Positions 25,726-34,578 are shown, numbered from the stretch's first letter. The stretch: 64,000 bases of DNA from DATJOJ01 sp035507035 (GCA_035507035.1 DATJOJ010000048.1:372001-436000); one strand, 5' to 3'. A program made the numbers and translations. The notes: a model not told the origin generated them from the letters alone.

Positions 25726-27840
25726 GTGGGGCAGTTCACCGAACAATTCGACGTTGTTGTCGTTGGCGCAGGCCACGCTGGATGCGAGGCCGCCATGGCC
25801 GCAGCGCGCATGGGCCTGAAGACCGCGCTCTTCACCCTCAACGTCGACCTCATCGCACAGATGTCCTGCAACCCTGCCGTCGGCGGCATCGCCAAGGGGC
25901 ATCTTGTCCGGGAAGTTGATGCCCTCGGGGGAATCATGGGCGAAATCACCGATGCGGTCGGCATCCAGTTTCGCCTGCTCAACACTTCTCGCGGCCCAGC
26001 TGTCTGGTCGCCTCGCGCCCAGTGCGACAAGCAAGCCTATCGCCTCAAAATGCGCGAAGTCCTCGAATCGCAACCGAATCTCAAGATCAAGCAAGCCGAA
26101 GTGGCGGATTTGATTTTGGAAGCGTCGGCGGTGGTTGGTCGCCGGTCGTCGGCTAACCCTTCGATTTGTGATTCCGAGGAGCGAAGCGACGAGGAATCTG
26201 CTTTTGCCAACGACCAACAACCAAGGACCAACGAGCCTTCCCGCATCTGCCGCGGCATTCGCCTGCGCGACGGGCGCACCGTCGGCGCTTTCGCTGTCGT
26301 CATCACCACGGGCACATTCCTCAACGGCCTTATTCACTGCGGTGAGCAGCAATACCCTGCCGGACGCTCCGGCGAGCCGCCGGCTGTTCTCCTAGGCGAA
26401 GCGCTCAAGCAACTCGGCCTGCGCGGATGCCGCCTCAAAACCGGCACTCCGCCTCGCCTCGATGGCCGCACCATCGACTGGTCGCGCTTCCAGCTTCAAC
26501 CCGGCGATCCCGACCCCACTCCGTTCAGCTTTCGCACCCGCCGTGTCACGCATCATGACTCACAAATTCCCTGCTACATTGCCTGGACCACAGAGGAAAC
26601 TCACCGCATCATCCGTGAAAACGTTCATCGCTCGCCCATGTATTCCGGCCAGATTAAATCTATCGGCCCGCGGTACTGCCCATCGATCGAGGACAAGATT
26701 GTCAAATTTCCTGACAAGATCACCCATCAGCTCTTCCTTGAGCCTGAAGGCCTGAACACGCACGAAATCTACGTCAATGGCATGAGCACGTCCTTGCCAG
26801 TGGAAGTGCAGCTCGCGATTCTGAAATCGATCCCTGGCCTCGAGAACGCTGAAATGCTCCGCCCCGGCTATGCCATTGAGTACGATTCCATCGATCCGAC
26901 AGAACTGGAGCGCACCCTTGAAACCAAAAAGATCTCAGGTCTCTTTCTCGCAGGCCAGATCAACGGCACGTCCGGCTATGAAGAGGCCGCTTGCCAGGGC
27001 TTGATGGCGGGAATCAACGCTGCTCTCAAAGTGAAGAACGAGACTCCGCTGATCCTCGATCGAACGGAGGGCTACACGGCGATACTCATTGATGATCTGA
27101 TTTCCAAGGGCACGAACGAGCCCTATCGCATGTTTACTTCGCGCGCTGAGTTTCGCTTGCACCTGCGCATTGACAACGCTGATCGCCGCCTCACCCCTCA
27201 CGGCCGACGCGTTGGCTTGATCGATGACGACGCCTGGTCTAATTTCGAGGACAAGCAAGAGCGTCTGGCAGGCATGAAGCGTCTGCTCCAACATACCAAG
27301 CTAACCAGCAACATGCTGAATACTTGTCATCCAGAGCGAAGTGAGGCGCAGCTGAACCTAGTCGACGGACTTGCAGTTCCTGATCTCTCCTCAGCCCTCG
27401 GCCAAACCCTCGCTCAACTGCTTAAGCGTCCCGAAATCACCATCGAACAACTCTCTCCGATCCTGCAAGAACTCGATCCCGCATTTTTCCGAGATGCAAT
27501 GTGCGATAATCCGCGTGAATCCGCGCCGAGCTTCTCATCCCAAGTCCGCAACGAACTGAAGTCCGTCGAAACCGAAATCAAGTATGAAGGCTACTTGCAG
27601 CAGCAACAACGCGCTATCGATCGTTTGAAAAAAGCCGAGCAGCGCAATATCCCTGAGTGGTTCGACTACCGCTCGGTCAGCGGTCTCTCCCGCGAAATGC
27701 AAGAGACGCTGATCAAAATCCGCCCACGCACGCTGGGCCATGCGTCGCGCATTCCGGGCGTGACCCCAGCGGCCGTCTCGCTGGTGAATGTTTACATCGA
27801 AATCCAAGGGCGGCGGCGGGAACAGGCGGAGGTATTGTGA
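25726..27840 (+). CDS. mnmG: tRNA uridine-34 carboxymethylaminomethyl modification enzyme MnmG, with repeat-derived insertions
   Basis: MnmG (GidA) with MnmE modifies wobble uridine 34 of tRNAs, using FAD. The 704-residue protein has the dinucleotide motif V-V-V-G-A-G-H-A-G-C-E-A-A (11-23), C-N-P-A-V-G-G-I-A-K-G-H (near 49-60), TTGTFLNG, and FLAGQINGTSGYEEA (near 408). Typical MnmG is about 620-630 residues; the excess is largely low-complexity sequence at about 136-173, 533-543 and 593-602, each matching dispersed repeat DNA. These sit in surface loops by comparison with the family pattern. The frame is intact, so the protein is probably functional. GTG start. Confidence 0.95.
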   Translation: MGQFTEQFDVVVVGAGHAGCEAAMAAARMGLKTALFTLNVDLIAQMSCNPAVGGIAKGHLVREVDALGGIMGEITDAVGIQFRLLNTSRGPAVWSPRAQCDKQAYRLKMREVLESQPNLKIKQAEVADLILEASAVVGRRSSANPSICDSEERSDEESAFANDQQPRTNEPSRICRGIRLRDGRTVGAFAVVITTGTFLNGLIHCGEQQYPAGRSGEPPAVLLGEALKQLGLRGCRLKTGTPPRLDGRTIDWSRFQLQPGDPDPTPFSFRTRRVTHHDSQIPCYIAWTTEETHRIIRENVHRSPMYSGQIKSIGPRYCPSIEDKIVKFPDKITHQLFLEPEGLNTHEIYVNGMSTSLPVEVQLAILKSIPGLENAEMLRPGYAIEYDSIDPTELERTLETKKISGLFLAGQINGTSGYEEAACQGLMAGINAALKVKNETPLILDRTEGYTAILIDDLISKGTNEPYRMFTSRAEFRLHLRIDNADRRLTPHGRRVGLIDDDAWSNFEDKQERLAGMKRLLQHTKLTSNMLNTCHPERSEAQLNLVDGLAVPDLSSALGQTLAQLLKRPEITIEQLSPILQELDPAFFRDAMCDNPRESAPSFSSQVRNELKSVETEIKYEGYLQQQQRAIDRLKKAEQRNIPEWFDYRSVSGLSREMQETLIKIRPRTLGHASRIPGVTPAAVSLVNVYIEIQGRRREQAEVL
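26130..26241. repeat. Composite repeat inside mnmG coding frame
   Basis: A GGTTGGTCGCCGGTCGTCGG word cluster, then the family E unit at 26167-26200 (reads S-E-E-R-S-D-E-E-S), then CCAACGACCAACAACCAAGG words as the inverse of the first cluster. The segment adds about 38 residues without shifting the frame. Confidence 0.6.
27325..27350. repeat. Family E repeat inside mnmG (reads C-H-P-E-R-S-E-A)
   Basis: TGTCATCCAGAGCGAAGTGA and the following bases match the widespread TGTCATCC-GAGCGAAG repeat type and are translated in frame in MnmG. Confidence 0.6.
27506..27525. repeat. Family A relic inside mnmG
   Basis: ATAATCCGCGTGAATCCGCG resembles the right end of the CCACGGATT/AATCCGTGG family and is translated as part of D-N-P-R-E-S-A. 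Confidence 0.45.
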
Positions 27841-28379
27841 TGAATACGTCCGCAAGCGCACGGGCGAGGACGCCCGCGCCTACATCGAAGACGGTCATCA
27901 GCTACACGCAGATCGACAGTCCGCTTGGTCTCTTGCTCCTCGCCGCTGACGACACTGGCCTGCGCGAAATCCTGTTCGTCAACGGCCGTCATCACGCGCA
28001 GCCCAAGGCCGAGTGGAAAGAAAACGCCGCGCCACTCAAAGACACCATCCGCCAGCTTCATTCTTATTTCGCAGGAAAATTGGAAACCTTCGATCTCCGG
28101 CTCGCTCCCGAAGGCACTCCCTTTCAGCTCGAAGTCTGGCGCCGTCTCTGCGAGATTCCTTATGGCGAGACCACGTCTTATGGCGAGCTTGCCCGCCGCA
28201 TCGGAAATCCCAACGCCTGCCGCGCCGTCGGCCTAGCCAATGGCTCCAATCCGATTCCGATCATCATTCCTTGCCATCGCGTCATCGGCAGCAACGGCAA
28301 ACTCACCGGGTACGGCGGCGGCTTGCCGATAAAGGAAAAATTGCTCGCCCTGGAACGGCGGCAGTTGACCCTGCTTTAA
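27840..28379 (+). CDS. ogt: Methylated-DNA--protein-cysteine methyltransferase (Ogt/AdaB type)
   Basis: This suicide repair enzyme removes alkyl groups from O6-alkylguanine. The 179-residue protein has the C-terminal catalytic domain with F-Q-L-E-V-W near residue 96, the helix-turn-helix segment GETTSYGELARRIG, and the catalytic P-C-H-R-V-I-G near residue 145. The ATG overlaps the last base of the mnmG stop, indicating translational coupling. The first 20 residues (S-A-R-A-R-T-P-A-P-T) come partly from a GGGCG-AGGA-CGCCC palindrome, so the N-terminus looks repeat-derived. Confidence 0.94.
   Translation: MNTSASARARTPAPTSKTVISYTQIDSPLGLLLLAADDTGLREILFVNGRHHAQPKAEWKENAAPLKDTIRQLHSYFAGKLETFDLRLAPEGTPFQLEVWRRLCEIPYGETTSYGELARRIGNPNACRAVGLANGSNPIPIIIPCHRVIGSNGKLTGYGGGLPIKEKLLALERRQLTLL
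27861..27876. repeat. CGGGCG-AGGA-CGCCCG palindrome (family C) inside ogt
   Basis: A six-base perfect inverted repeat with a four-base loop at codons 8-13 of ogt. The complementary form of the same unit occurs in tldE at 37706-37725. Confidence 0.5.
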
Positions 28380-28447
28380 GCCTCAGTGGTGAGACTCCGC
28401 GAATTCGTTTACCATAACGGTAGTTCCATCCGCTGGACCCAATCATT

Positions 28448-29035
28448 ATGAAAAGAGCTTCGGTCATCGTCGTGTTGGTGCTGTTTGTAGCCGGTCTTGT
28501 TTCTGCGCAGGAAGACGTAAACCCGGTGCTGCGCCCGCCAAAAGGCGCGCAAGTTGGAATCGTCGTCTTTGAAGATCTAGAGTGTCCGGACTGCCGCCGT
28601 GCGATGCCGTTGCTCGAGGATGCAGCGAAAACCTACAAGATTCCCCTCGTCCTTCATGACTTCCCACTGCCTTTTCACAAGTGGTCGTTCGATGCGGCTG
28701 TCATCGCTCGTTACTTCGACACCCACTCCAAGCAGTTAGGCAATCAATATCGCGATTACATTTTTCAGCACCAGCCGGAAATCACGGCCGAAAATCTGCG
28801 CTCTTTTTCAGAGAAGTTTGCTACCGACCATAAAGTCGATCTTCCATTTGTGGTCGACCCCCAAGGCAAGCTCGCCGGAGAGGTTACCGCCGATCGCGAT
28901 CTTGGCAAGTCGATTCATCTCGAACACACTCCCACGATCTACGTCGTCAGCAACAAGACCCAGGGCAAGCCCTTCGTGGAAGTGGTCGACCGCTCGCAGT
29001 TGTTTCAGATGATCGATGCCATGAAAGCGGAATGA
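28448..29035 (+). CDS. Exported thioredoxin-fold (DsbA-like) oxidoreductase
   Basis: The 195-residue protein has an N-terminal signal peptide (VIVVLVLFVAGLVSAQ) and a thioredoxin fold with the redox motif E-C-P-D-C (Cys at about 50 and 53) after V-V-F-E-D-L, and a cis-proline in H-T-P-T-I-Y near 161. The helical insertion between them matches the DsbA/BdbD thioredoxin_4 group. It probably forms or transfers disulfides in the periplasm. It stands alone between ogt and a minus-strand gene; no DsbB or VKOR partner is adjacent. Confidence 0.86.
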   Translation: MKRASVIVVLVLFVAGLVSAQEDVNPVLRPPKGAQVGIVVFEDLECPDCRRAMPLLEDAAKTYKIPLVLHDFPLPFHKWSFDAAVIARYFDTHSKQLGNQYRDYIFQHQPEITAENLRSFSEKFATDHKVDLPFVVDPQGKLAGEVTADRDLGKSIHLEHTPTIYVVSNKTQGKPFVEVVDRSQLFQMIDAMKAE

Positions 29036-29127
29036 TACACGGCTGAATCATGGGATGCGAACTTTGCGCCCCCGGCGACGTTTCTCTGCACCCTTTGCGT
29101 TTTAAGCTCTTGCTCTTCCCGGCGCGT

Positions 29128-29778
29128 CTAACCCCGCTCGAAAGCGTGTTTCTCTTCCAGCGCTTCTAATGCGGTTCGCATGTCAGATTCGAACTTCGCA
29201 CCCTGTGCCAGCAACGAAGAAGTCGCGCGGGCCGAGTCGCCCTCGATCTGAATTGCGCCTTGCGCCTCCAACTTTCGAGCAATTTCCATGCAGTGCTCGA
29301 CCGTTGCTTCCACGTACAGCGCCTCAGTCGGGTCTCCCAGCCACGTTTTCTCGTTTTTCAGTCGCGACTGCCAATAAATTTTTCGCGCCAAAAGCAGCTC
29401 CACATCCTGATCGCTCGCCTTGCCAAACACCCACTTGCTGCGTTTGAAGTCGTAATGCCGGCTGGAAAACTGCACTGGCACCAGTTTGCTGGATTTCAAG
29501 AACTCCAACTGTCGCCGGTCTACTTCCTTGCGCAGCGTATTGATTACCGGCCCTTCCACATCCTTTGGATCGAGCGAAGGCATTACTTCCTGCACCGTGG
29601 CCGACAAATTCACCGCGACCAGAGCGTGCAGTGCGTTGGAATTTTCCAGATGGACGTCTCCATGGAGCACAAAAAAGTCCGCTCCCGAGGTCGACTTGTG
29701 AAACGGCCACTGCAGATGAAAAGAAAGCGGCAGGCCAGTCAGCGTGACATAGATCTGATTAGAACGATGATCGGTCAT
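29128..29778 (-). CDS. Conserved hypothetical protein
   Basis: A 216-residue soluble protein with no recognised domain. It contains a block of charged helices (VEGPVINTLRKEVDRRQLEFLKSSK, kept here as a description of residues about 75-98), a V-P-V-Q-F-S-S-R-H-Y-D-F stretch, and a long C-terminal helical region. No cysteine cluster, signal or membrane segment is seen. The frame is intact over its full length and has codon use like its neighbours, so it is likely expressed. Function not inferable. Confidence 0.6.
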   Translation of the reverse strand: MTDHRSNQIYVTLTGLPLSFHLQWPFHKSTSGADFFVLHGDVHLENSNALHALVAVNLSATVQEVMPSLDPKDVEGPVINTLRKEVDRRQLEFLKSSKLVPVQFSSRHYDFKRSKWVFGKASDQDVELLLARKIYWQSRLKNEKTWLGDPTEALYVEATVEHCMEIARKLEAQGAIQIEGDSARATSSLLAQGAKFESDMRTALEALEEKHAFERG

Positions 29779-29955
29779 GGGCGGTTCCGAAAAATGAACT
29801 CGCCGTTATTCTAACGAATGTTATGCACGCGGAGCCGTGTATTTCCACTTTGTCTGTATGTACCCGACGAAACTCGCGAGTTTCGTAGTCAAGACAACCC
29901 CGGCTTCCCACATTTTATTTTCTTGATTCTTATCGGAAGAGGTACCTGAGTGAAA

Positions 29956-29975
29956 GGGCGGCCGTAAGGCCGCCC
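29956..29975 (-). terminator. Hairpin terminator after the receiver-like gene
   Basis: A perfect GGGCGGCC/GGCCGCCC stem with a four-base loop (GTAA on the plus strand, TTAC on the minus strand) lies 40 bases beyond the minus-strand gene ending at 30016. On the minus strand it is followed by TTTC, a weak T-tract. Confidence 0.55.
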
Positions 29976-30015
29976 GTCGCAAAGCCGAGAATCGAGACCA
30001 GCCGAGAACTGTCTT

Positions 30016-30411
30016 CTATCTTCCAGCCGCGGCGGCCGCTGCCTGAGCTTTCGGCCACATCGCTGCAATCTTCGCCACCACGTCTTCCATGGTGCAGCCG
30101 GTATCGAGATTTGCATCGACGTAATGGTGCCGCTCGCCATCGGTATGCATGACCAGCACGCGAGTCGTCGAACTCACCTTCTTGACCATGTAAGGCAGGT
30201 GATGGCGGTCATTCTTCGAAAGAGTGGGGCCGAGAATAATCAGTTCGTAAGCCGACTTCCGCAGCGCCTCTTCCACCGCTTTGCGGCCCTCAGCCGTTTC
30301 CACCTGGTGGCCTGCCTTTTGCAAAGTAGCCACGTGTGCGTTCAGTGCCTCTGCATCGCCTTCGCAGTAAAGACATTTCAGTCGAGACGCCGGCTTCGAT
30401 GTATTCGCCAT
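30016..30411 (-). CDS. Degenerate receiver-like small protein
   Basis: From the ATG with an AAGGGAAGG site upstream, the protein has 131 residues. It has an alternating beta-alpha pattern like a CheY receiver (LKCLYCEGDAEALNAH, VETAEGRKAVEEALRK, YELIILGP, TTRVLVMHTDG), but the expected phospho-acceptor Asp after the third strand is missing (L-I-I-L-G-P). It may be a phosphorylation-independent interaction module. The tail is alanine-rich. It is divergent from the DUF2911 gene. An upstream in-frame extension to 30573 is unlikely. Confidence 0.6.
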   Translation of the reverse strand: MANTSKPASRLKCLYCEGDAEALNAHVATLQKAGHQVETAEGRKAVEEALRKSAYELIILGPTLSKNDRHHLPYMVKKVSSTTRVLVMHTDGERHHYVDANLDTGCTMEDVVAKIAAMWPKAQAAAAAAGR

Positions 30412-30608
30412 AGAGAGACCTTCCCTTCCGCCTATGACGGTAGCAACCCTGACATCGCTACGGAACATTACCGAAGACCAAGTCCAATCGGGGTTTTCAG
30501 CCCATTCAAAACGCCGCAGCAGCAAAAATTCGCATCGCCCGCCCAGTCGAAGTACAATACAATCGTTTCGCATTCCTTTGCAAAGACATCATGCTGGAGG
30601 CGTCACAC

Positions 30609-31109
30609 ATGCGCATGCTGGCAATCTGTGTCGTGCTTCTCAGTCATTTCGCCTTCCCTCAAAACGCCCCCACTTCAGAAGACAATCGAGCTACGGCCTA
30701 TTGCGACTTCGATGACGGCCAGGAAATCAGCTTGCGCTACAGCAATGCCGCCGCCACTTCCAAAGACGAGCCGCACAACGGCCGGGTGTGGATGCCCGGT
30801 GGATCTGCGATGACGCTATTCGCCGGAGCGGCGCTGACCTTGAACAATGCGGCGGTTCCAGCAGGCGCCTATGGCGTTTATGTGATTCCGAATAAAAAAG
30901 AGTGGACCTTGATCGTGAACAAGAATGTCAACGCAAACTCGGCCTACGACGAAAAGCAGGATCTGGCTCGCGCTCCCATGGAATTGGGAGAAGTGAATTC
31001 GCCTGACAAACAACTGCTAGTGTCATTCGCGCACACCGGTCCAAAAGTCTGCAGCATCCGGCTCTACTATGGGAAGGTTGGAGCGTTTGCCGAGTTTCAT
31101 GAGCAGTAG
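30609..31109 (+). CDS. Secreted DUF2911-family protein
   Basis: The 166-residue product has a signal peptide (M-R-M-L-A-I-C-V-V-L-L-S-H-F-A-F-P-Q) and the DUF2911 core: S-L-R-Y-S-N, G-R-V-W-M-P-G-G, and V-P-A-G-A-Y-G-V-Y-V-I-P near residues 85-96, followed by W-T-L-I-V-N-K. The family is common in Bacteroidetes and Acidobacteria and predicted to be a periplasmic beta-sandwich; its function is unknown. GGAGG lies eight bases before the ATG. The next gene starts 25 bases downstream, suggesting an operon. Confidence 0.82.
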   Translation: MRMLAICVVLLSHFAFPQNAPTSEDNRATAYCDFDDGQEISLRYSNAAATSKDEPHNGRVWMPGGSAMTLFAGAALTLNNAAVPAGAYGVYVIPNKKEWTLIVNKNVNANSAYDEKQDLARAPMELGEVNSPDKQLLVSFAHTGPKVCSIRLYYGKVGAFAEFHEQ

Positions 31110-31134
31110 TAGCGATCCGGCATCCATCCGAAAT

Positions 31135-32148
31135 ATGCGTTCTTCTCTCTTCTTCCTCTTGCTCGCTTCTTCACTCTTTGCCCAGACTTATTCTGTTCAG
31201 AAAAGTAACAGCGAGGAAAGCCTTCGCGGATTGAGTGCTCCGTCGAGCCAAGTCATTTGGGCAAGCGGCGCTCACGGCGCATATCTGCGCTCGATTGATG
31301 GGGGCAACTCATGGCTGGTTAGGCAGGTTCCTGGAGCTGAAACCCTCGACTTCCGCGACGTCGAGGCCTTTGATGCAGACCTCGCCTATCTGCTTAGCAT
31401 TGGCCCCGGAGAGCAATCGCGCATTTACAAGACGACCGACGGCGGGAAATCCTGGGGTCTTCAATTCACCAACAAAAATCCCAAAGGCTTTTTCGATTGC
31501 ACGGCTTTTTGGGATCGCGATCACGGCATTGTGATCGGCGATCCGGTGGACGGGAAATTCGAACTAATCACTACTGAAGACGGCGGCAAGAATTGGGACG
31601 CCATACCGGGGCCCACGGCTCTGCCCGGCGAGGGCGCTTTCGCCGCCAGCGGGACCTGCGTCGTCGTGCACGGAAAAACCAATGTCTGGTTCGCTTCCGG
31701 CGGTGCCGCGCGTGTCTTCCATTCGGCGAACTCTGGCAAGACCTGGGAAGTCTTTGACACACCAATCAAACATGGCAACGACTCTTCAGGGATTTTCTCG
31801 ATTGCCTTCCAAGATGAATTGCATGGCGTCATCGCGGGCGGGGATTACAAACAACCTGCGCAAAACGGCGAGAATTTGGCCTTCACCAGCGACGGCGGAC
31901 GAACCTGGAAACTGGCTCCCATTTCACCCCAATCGTACGTTTCGGCAATCAGCATCTCAAAAACTCCTGCCGATCACGCTTTCATCGCCGTCGGCTCCGC
32001 TCACGCGGCCTTCGCGCGCGGGATCACCGACAAGTCCTGGGAGGAGGTTTGGGATTTGAATCTCAATGCCGTTACCTTTTACGCTCCCAACAAAGCCATC
32101 GCTGTCGGCCCTAAAGGGTTGATTGTGAAGTTCGACCTTGCAAAGTAA
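31135..32148 (+). CDS. Secreted YCF48/BNR-type beta-propeller protein
   Basis: A 337-residue exported protein starting with MRSSLFFLLLASSLFAQ, a clear signal peptide. The sequence contains Asp-box blades (S-I-D-G-G-N-S-W, T-T-D-G-G-K-S-W, T-E-D-G-G-K-N-W, S-D-G-G-R-T-W) spaced about 45-60 residues apart, as in YCF48-like propellers. It belongs to the same broad family as the 1144-2316 product but is not a close duplicate. Some relatives are annotated as oxidoreductases without evidence. It probably binds something in the periplasm. Confidence 0.82.
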   Translation: MRSSLFFLLLASSLFAQTYSVQKSNSEESLRGLSAPSSQVIWASGAHGAYLRSIDGGNSWLVRQVPGAETLDFRDVEAFDADLAYLLSIGPGEQSRIYKTTDGGKSWGLQFTNKNPKGFFDCTAFWDRDHGIVIGDPVDGKFELITTEDGGKNWDAIPGPTALPGEGAFAASGTCVVVHGKTNVWFASGGAARVFHSANSGKTWEVFDTPIKHGNDSSGIFSIAFQDELHGVIAGGDYKQPAQNGENLAFTSDGGRTWKLAPISPQSYVSAISISKTPADHAFIAVGSAHAAFARGITDKSWEEVWDLNLNAVTFYAPNKAIAVGPKGLIVKFDLAK

Positions 32149-32155
32149 CTGCGCG

Positions 32156-32452
32156 TCATCGCCGTTCATATTCCCGGACGGTGCCATCAACTACAACCGC
32201 CACATACTTTCCGGTAACCCTCTCCCGGACCTGCACAACTTTGTGTCCTTCGCGTGCCAGGCTGCCCCACTGGCTCGGTTTGTCCGCATTCTGTTCGATC
32301 GCCTGGTATTCGCGGCAGCCGATCTTAAACGTCACCGTCTTCAGCCTCTGATAACTGGTCCGCTCAACCTTGACCGTCTTGTCTCCGAGCATTACTTCAT
32401 CGCGTTCCATCATCTGCAGAGCAACAGATTGAATTAAGGCAAGATCCAACAT
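32156..32452 (-). CDS. Small hypothetical protein
   Basis: A 98-residue charged protein convergent with the propeller gene, seven bases away. It has a predicted beta-rich pattern (K-V-E-R-T-S-Y-Q-R-L-K-T-V-T-F-K-I-G) with one cysteine and a C-terminal V-T-G-K-Y-V-A-V-V-V-D-G-T-V strand pair. No family recognised, no signal peptide. The ribosome site is weak. It may be real because its frame spans the gap exactly, but support is limited. Confidence 0.45.
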   Translation of the reverse strand: MLDLALIQSVALQMMERDEVMLGDKTVKVERTSYQRLKTVTFKIGCREYQAIEQNADKPSQWGSLAREGHKVVQVRERVTGKYVAVVVDGTVREYERR

Positions 32453-32566
32453 AGCGCAATCACTCTGAGACTGGTCACCGGGAGAGAACGGATGAATTAC
32501 CTATCGCCGCGCCTTCGGCTGGGATGTTTTTCCTTGATCTCGAAGGCCTGATGACGGCATAGAAAC

Positions 32567-33019
32567 TTACTCGCCATCGTCCCCGGCGCGAAGCCCGCTC
32601 ATCGAATCAATTTTGACGCGGAAAAAGAGTGGCTCAACCAGGTGATCGCTCGACTTCATCAAGCGCTCCCCCATGGCGTTCAGCCACCAGCGATGCCGTT
32701 TCTCCAATAATTGCCGAGCACGAGCTCGTTCTTCAGCAAATTCGGGCTCGGGCAACTCCTGATATTGGCCATTAAGGATGACGCTCGTCCAACGTCCCTC
32801 GCTGCGGATCTCGTCCACTTGCACACAAACCTTCGGATTCGCGCGCATCCACTCGATTTTTTGTCCAAACGTCGCGAGACCGTAGATGTTATCGCCATCG
32901 TGCGCAAAATAAATCGGCAGGACGTAAGGCTGATTATCAAGTGCGCAGCCCAGCCGTCCCAGCGAGATTCGCGACACAAAATCGGAGCACTCTTTGTCGG
33001 TCAGAGGATTGATCTTCAT
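32567..33019 (-). CDS. Pyridoxamine 5-phosphate oxidase-related flavin-binding protein
   Basis: The 150-residue protein matches the FMN-binding split-barrel family (NimA/PNPOx-like): a helix with C-S-D-F-V-S-R-I-S-L-G-R-L-G-C near residues 11-25, then Q-P-Y-V-L-P-I-Y-F-A-H-D-G-D-N-I-Y and a W-T-S-V-I-L-N-G strand. Relatives bind FMN or F420-like cofactors and reduce nitroimidazoles or other small molecules. The substrate is unknown. It is cytoplasmic and transcribed divergently from the permease gene. Confidence 0.82.
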   Translation of the reverse strand: MKINPLTDKECSDFVSRISLGRLGCALDNQPYVLPIYFAHDGDNIYGLATFGQKIEWMRANPKVCVQVDEIRSEGRWTSVILNGQYQELPEPEFAEERARARQLLEKRHRWWLNAMGERLMKSSDHLVEPLFFRVKIDSMSGLRAGDDGE

Positions 33020-33150
33020 AGCAGGCCATTATAATCCGCTGCCAGCAAATAACAGACGCGTCTAGATCACACTGCGAGGGTTACTTCATCACTGCGAAAA
33101 AATCGTTTTAGTATTGACAGCGTCGCCGTAGCATAATTCAATACGCCGAG

Positions 33151-34506
33151 ATGGAATCTACGGTCAACACCACTTCTGCTCCCGTTCGCCTGCGACGCAC
33201 GCTCACACTTTGGGACCTGATTCTCTACGGCGTCATCGTGATTCAGCCGGTGGCGCCAATGTCGGTGTTTGGCGTGCTCAGCGATCGCGGCCGCGGCCAC
33301 GTGGTGACGACCATCCTGATTGCCATGGTTGCCATGCTGTTCACCGCGATCAGCTATGGCCGCATGGCGCGCGCCTATCCCAGCGCCGGTTCAGCCTTCA
33401 CCTACGTGGGGCAGGAGATTAATCCTGCGCTCGGCTATGTCACCGGCTGGAGCATGGTCATGGATTACATGCTCAATCCGATGATCTGCATTATCTGGTG
33501 CAGCCAGCAGGCCCACGTTTTTGCGCCCGGCATCCCTTACTGGGGATGGGCGATCTTCTTTTTTCTGGTGATCACCGGCCTGAACATTCAAGGAGTCAAG
33601 ACCTCAGCTCGCGTAAATACGGGCTTGGCAGTGGGCATGGGCGTGGTGATTGTGATATTTTTCGTGACTGCAGCGCGGTACATCTTCGGCCACCCCCATG
33701 ACGGCGCCGGTTTTTTCACCCGTCCCTTCTACGATCCCCAACTTTGGGATACCAGAGCCGTTCTGGGTGGCACTTCCATCGCCGTGCTTACCTACATCGG
33801 TTTCGACGGAATCTCGACGCTTTCCGAAGAAGCCGAAAACCCGCGCCGCAACATTTTGCTGGCTACGGTTCTCACCTGTTTTGTGATCGGCATTTTGTCG
33901 GCGTTCGAAGTCTACGGCGCACAGCTGATCTGGCCGGCCACTCAGCCCTTTCCCGATCTCGACACTGCCTTCACCTTCATCGCGGGGCGCGCCTGGGCGC
34001 CGATGTTCGTCATCCTCGGATTCACCTTGCTGGTCGCCAACTTCGGCTCCGGCCTTGGCGCGCAACTTGGCGCCGCTCGTCTTCTGTACGGAATGGGCCG
34101 TAGCAAAGCTTTACCGGAGAAATTCTTTGGCGCCGTGGATCCCCACCGTCATGTGCCGCGTAACAACGTCATCTTCGTGGGCGTGATCGCTCTGATCGGC
34201 GCCTTCATCATCAGCTACGGCCTCGGCGCCGAAATGCTGAATTTCGGCGCTCTCATCGCATTCATGGGCGTCAACTTAGCGGCATTCGTCCGCTATTTCG
34301 TTCGTTCCAACGAAAAAAGGCTCACGAATTTTTTCCCGCCGCTCCTGGGATTCCTCATCTGCCTTCTGCTCTGGCTGAACCTCAGCCGCCCCGCCAAAAT
34401 TGTCGGCGCCATCTGGATGGGAGTGGGAATTCTGTTCGGTGCCATCAAAACTCGCGGCTTCCGCGGAAATTTGATCGACTTCGAGTTGCCGCCGGAAGAA
34501 AACTGA
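33151..34506 (+). CDS. APC-superfamily amino acid permease
   Basis: A 451-residue inner-membrane transporter with about 12 hydrophobic helices. The first helix carries L-Y-G-V-I-V-I-Q-P-V-A-P, and helix 2-3 contains Y-P-S-A-G-S-A-F-T-Y-V-G, the substrate-backbone-binding motif of the APC family. Other helices include LTYIGFDGISTLSEEAENPRR, another family signature near 216-236. It likely imports an amino acid or amine with a cation. The substrate cannot be read directly. A strong terminator-like hairpin follows. Confidence 0.92.
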   Translation: MESTVNTTSAPVRLRRTLTLWDLILYGVIVIQPVAPMSVFGVLSDRGRGHVVTTILIAMVAMLFTAISYGRMARAYPSAGSAFTYVGQEINPALGYVTGWSMVMDYMLNPMICIIWCSQQAHVFAPGIPYWGWAIFFFLVITGLNIQGVKTSARVNTGLAVGMGVVIVIFFVTAARYIFGHPHDGAGFFTRPFYDPQLWDTRAVLGGTSIAVLTYIGFDGISTLSEEAENPRRNILLATVLTCFVIGILSAFEVYGAQLIWPATQPFPDLDTAFTFIAGRAWAPMFVILGFTLLVANFGSGLGAQLGAARLLYGMGRSKALPEKFFGAVDPHRHVPRNNVIFVGVIALIGAFIISYGLGAEMLNFGALIAFMGVNLAAFVRYFVRSNEKRLTNFFPPLLGFLICLLLWLNLSRPAKIVGAIWMGVGILFGAIKTRGFRGNLIDFELPPEEN

Positions 34507-34525
34507 AGACTCCCTCTGTCAAAGA

Positions 34526-34562
34526 GAAAAACCCCATCCTTCCGCCACGGAAAAGATGGGGG
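34526..34562 (-). terminator. Terminator after asnA (may also end the permease transcript)
   Basis: CCCCATC (34532-34538) pairs with GATGGGG (34555-34561), with an inner CCG/CGG pairing. On the minus strand the stem is followed by TTTTTCTCTTT, giving a strong rho-independent terminator for the asnA transcript; the permease gene on the plus strand converges here. Confidence 0.75.
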
Positions 34563-34578
34563 CACTAAGTGTTAATTG

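Noticed and set aside
29956..29975. Repeat family C member
   Set aside because: Its sequence (GGGCGGCC/GGCCGCCC) differs from the family and its location after a gene fits a terminator better.
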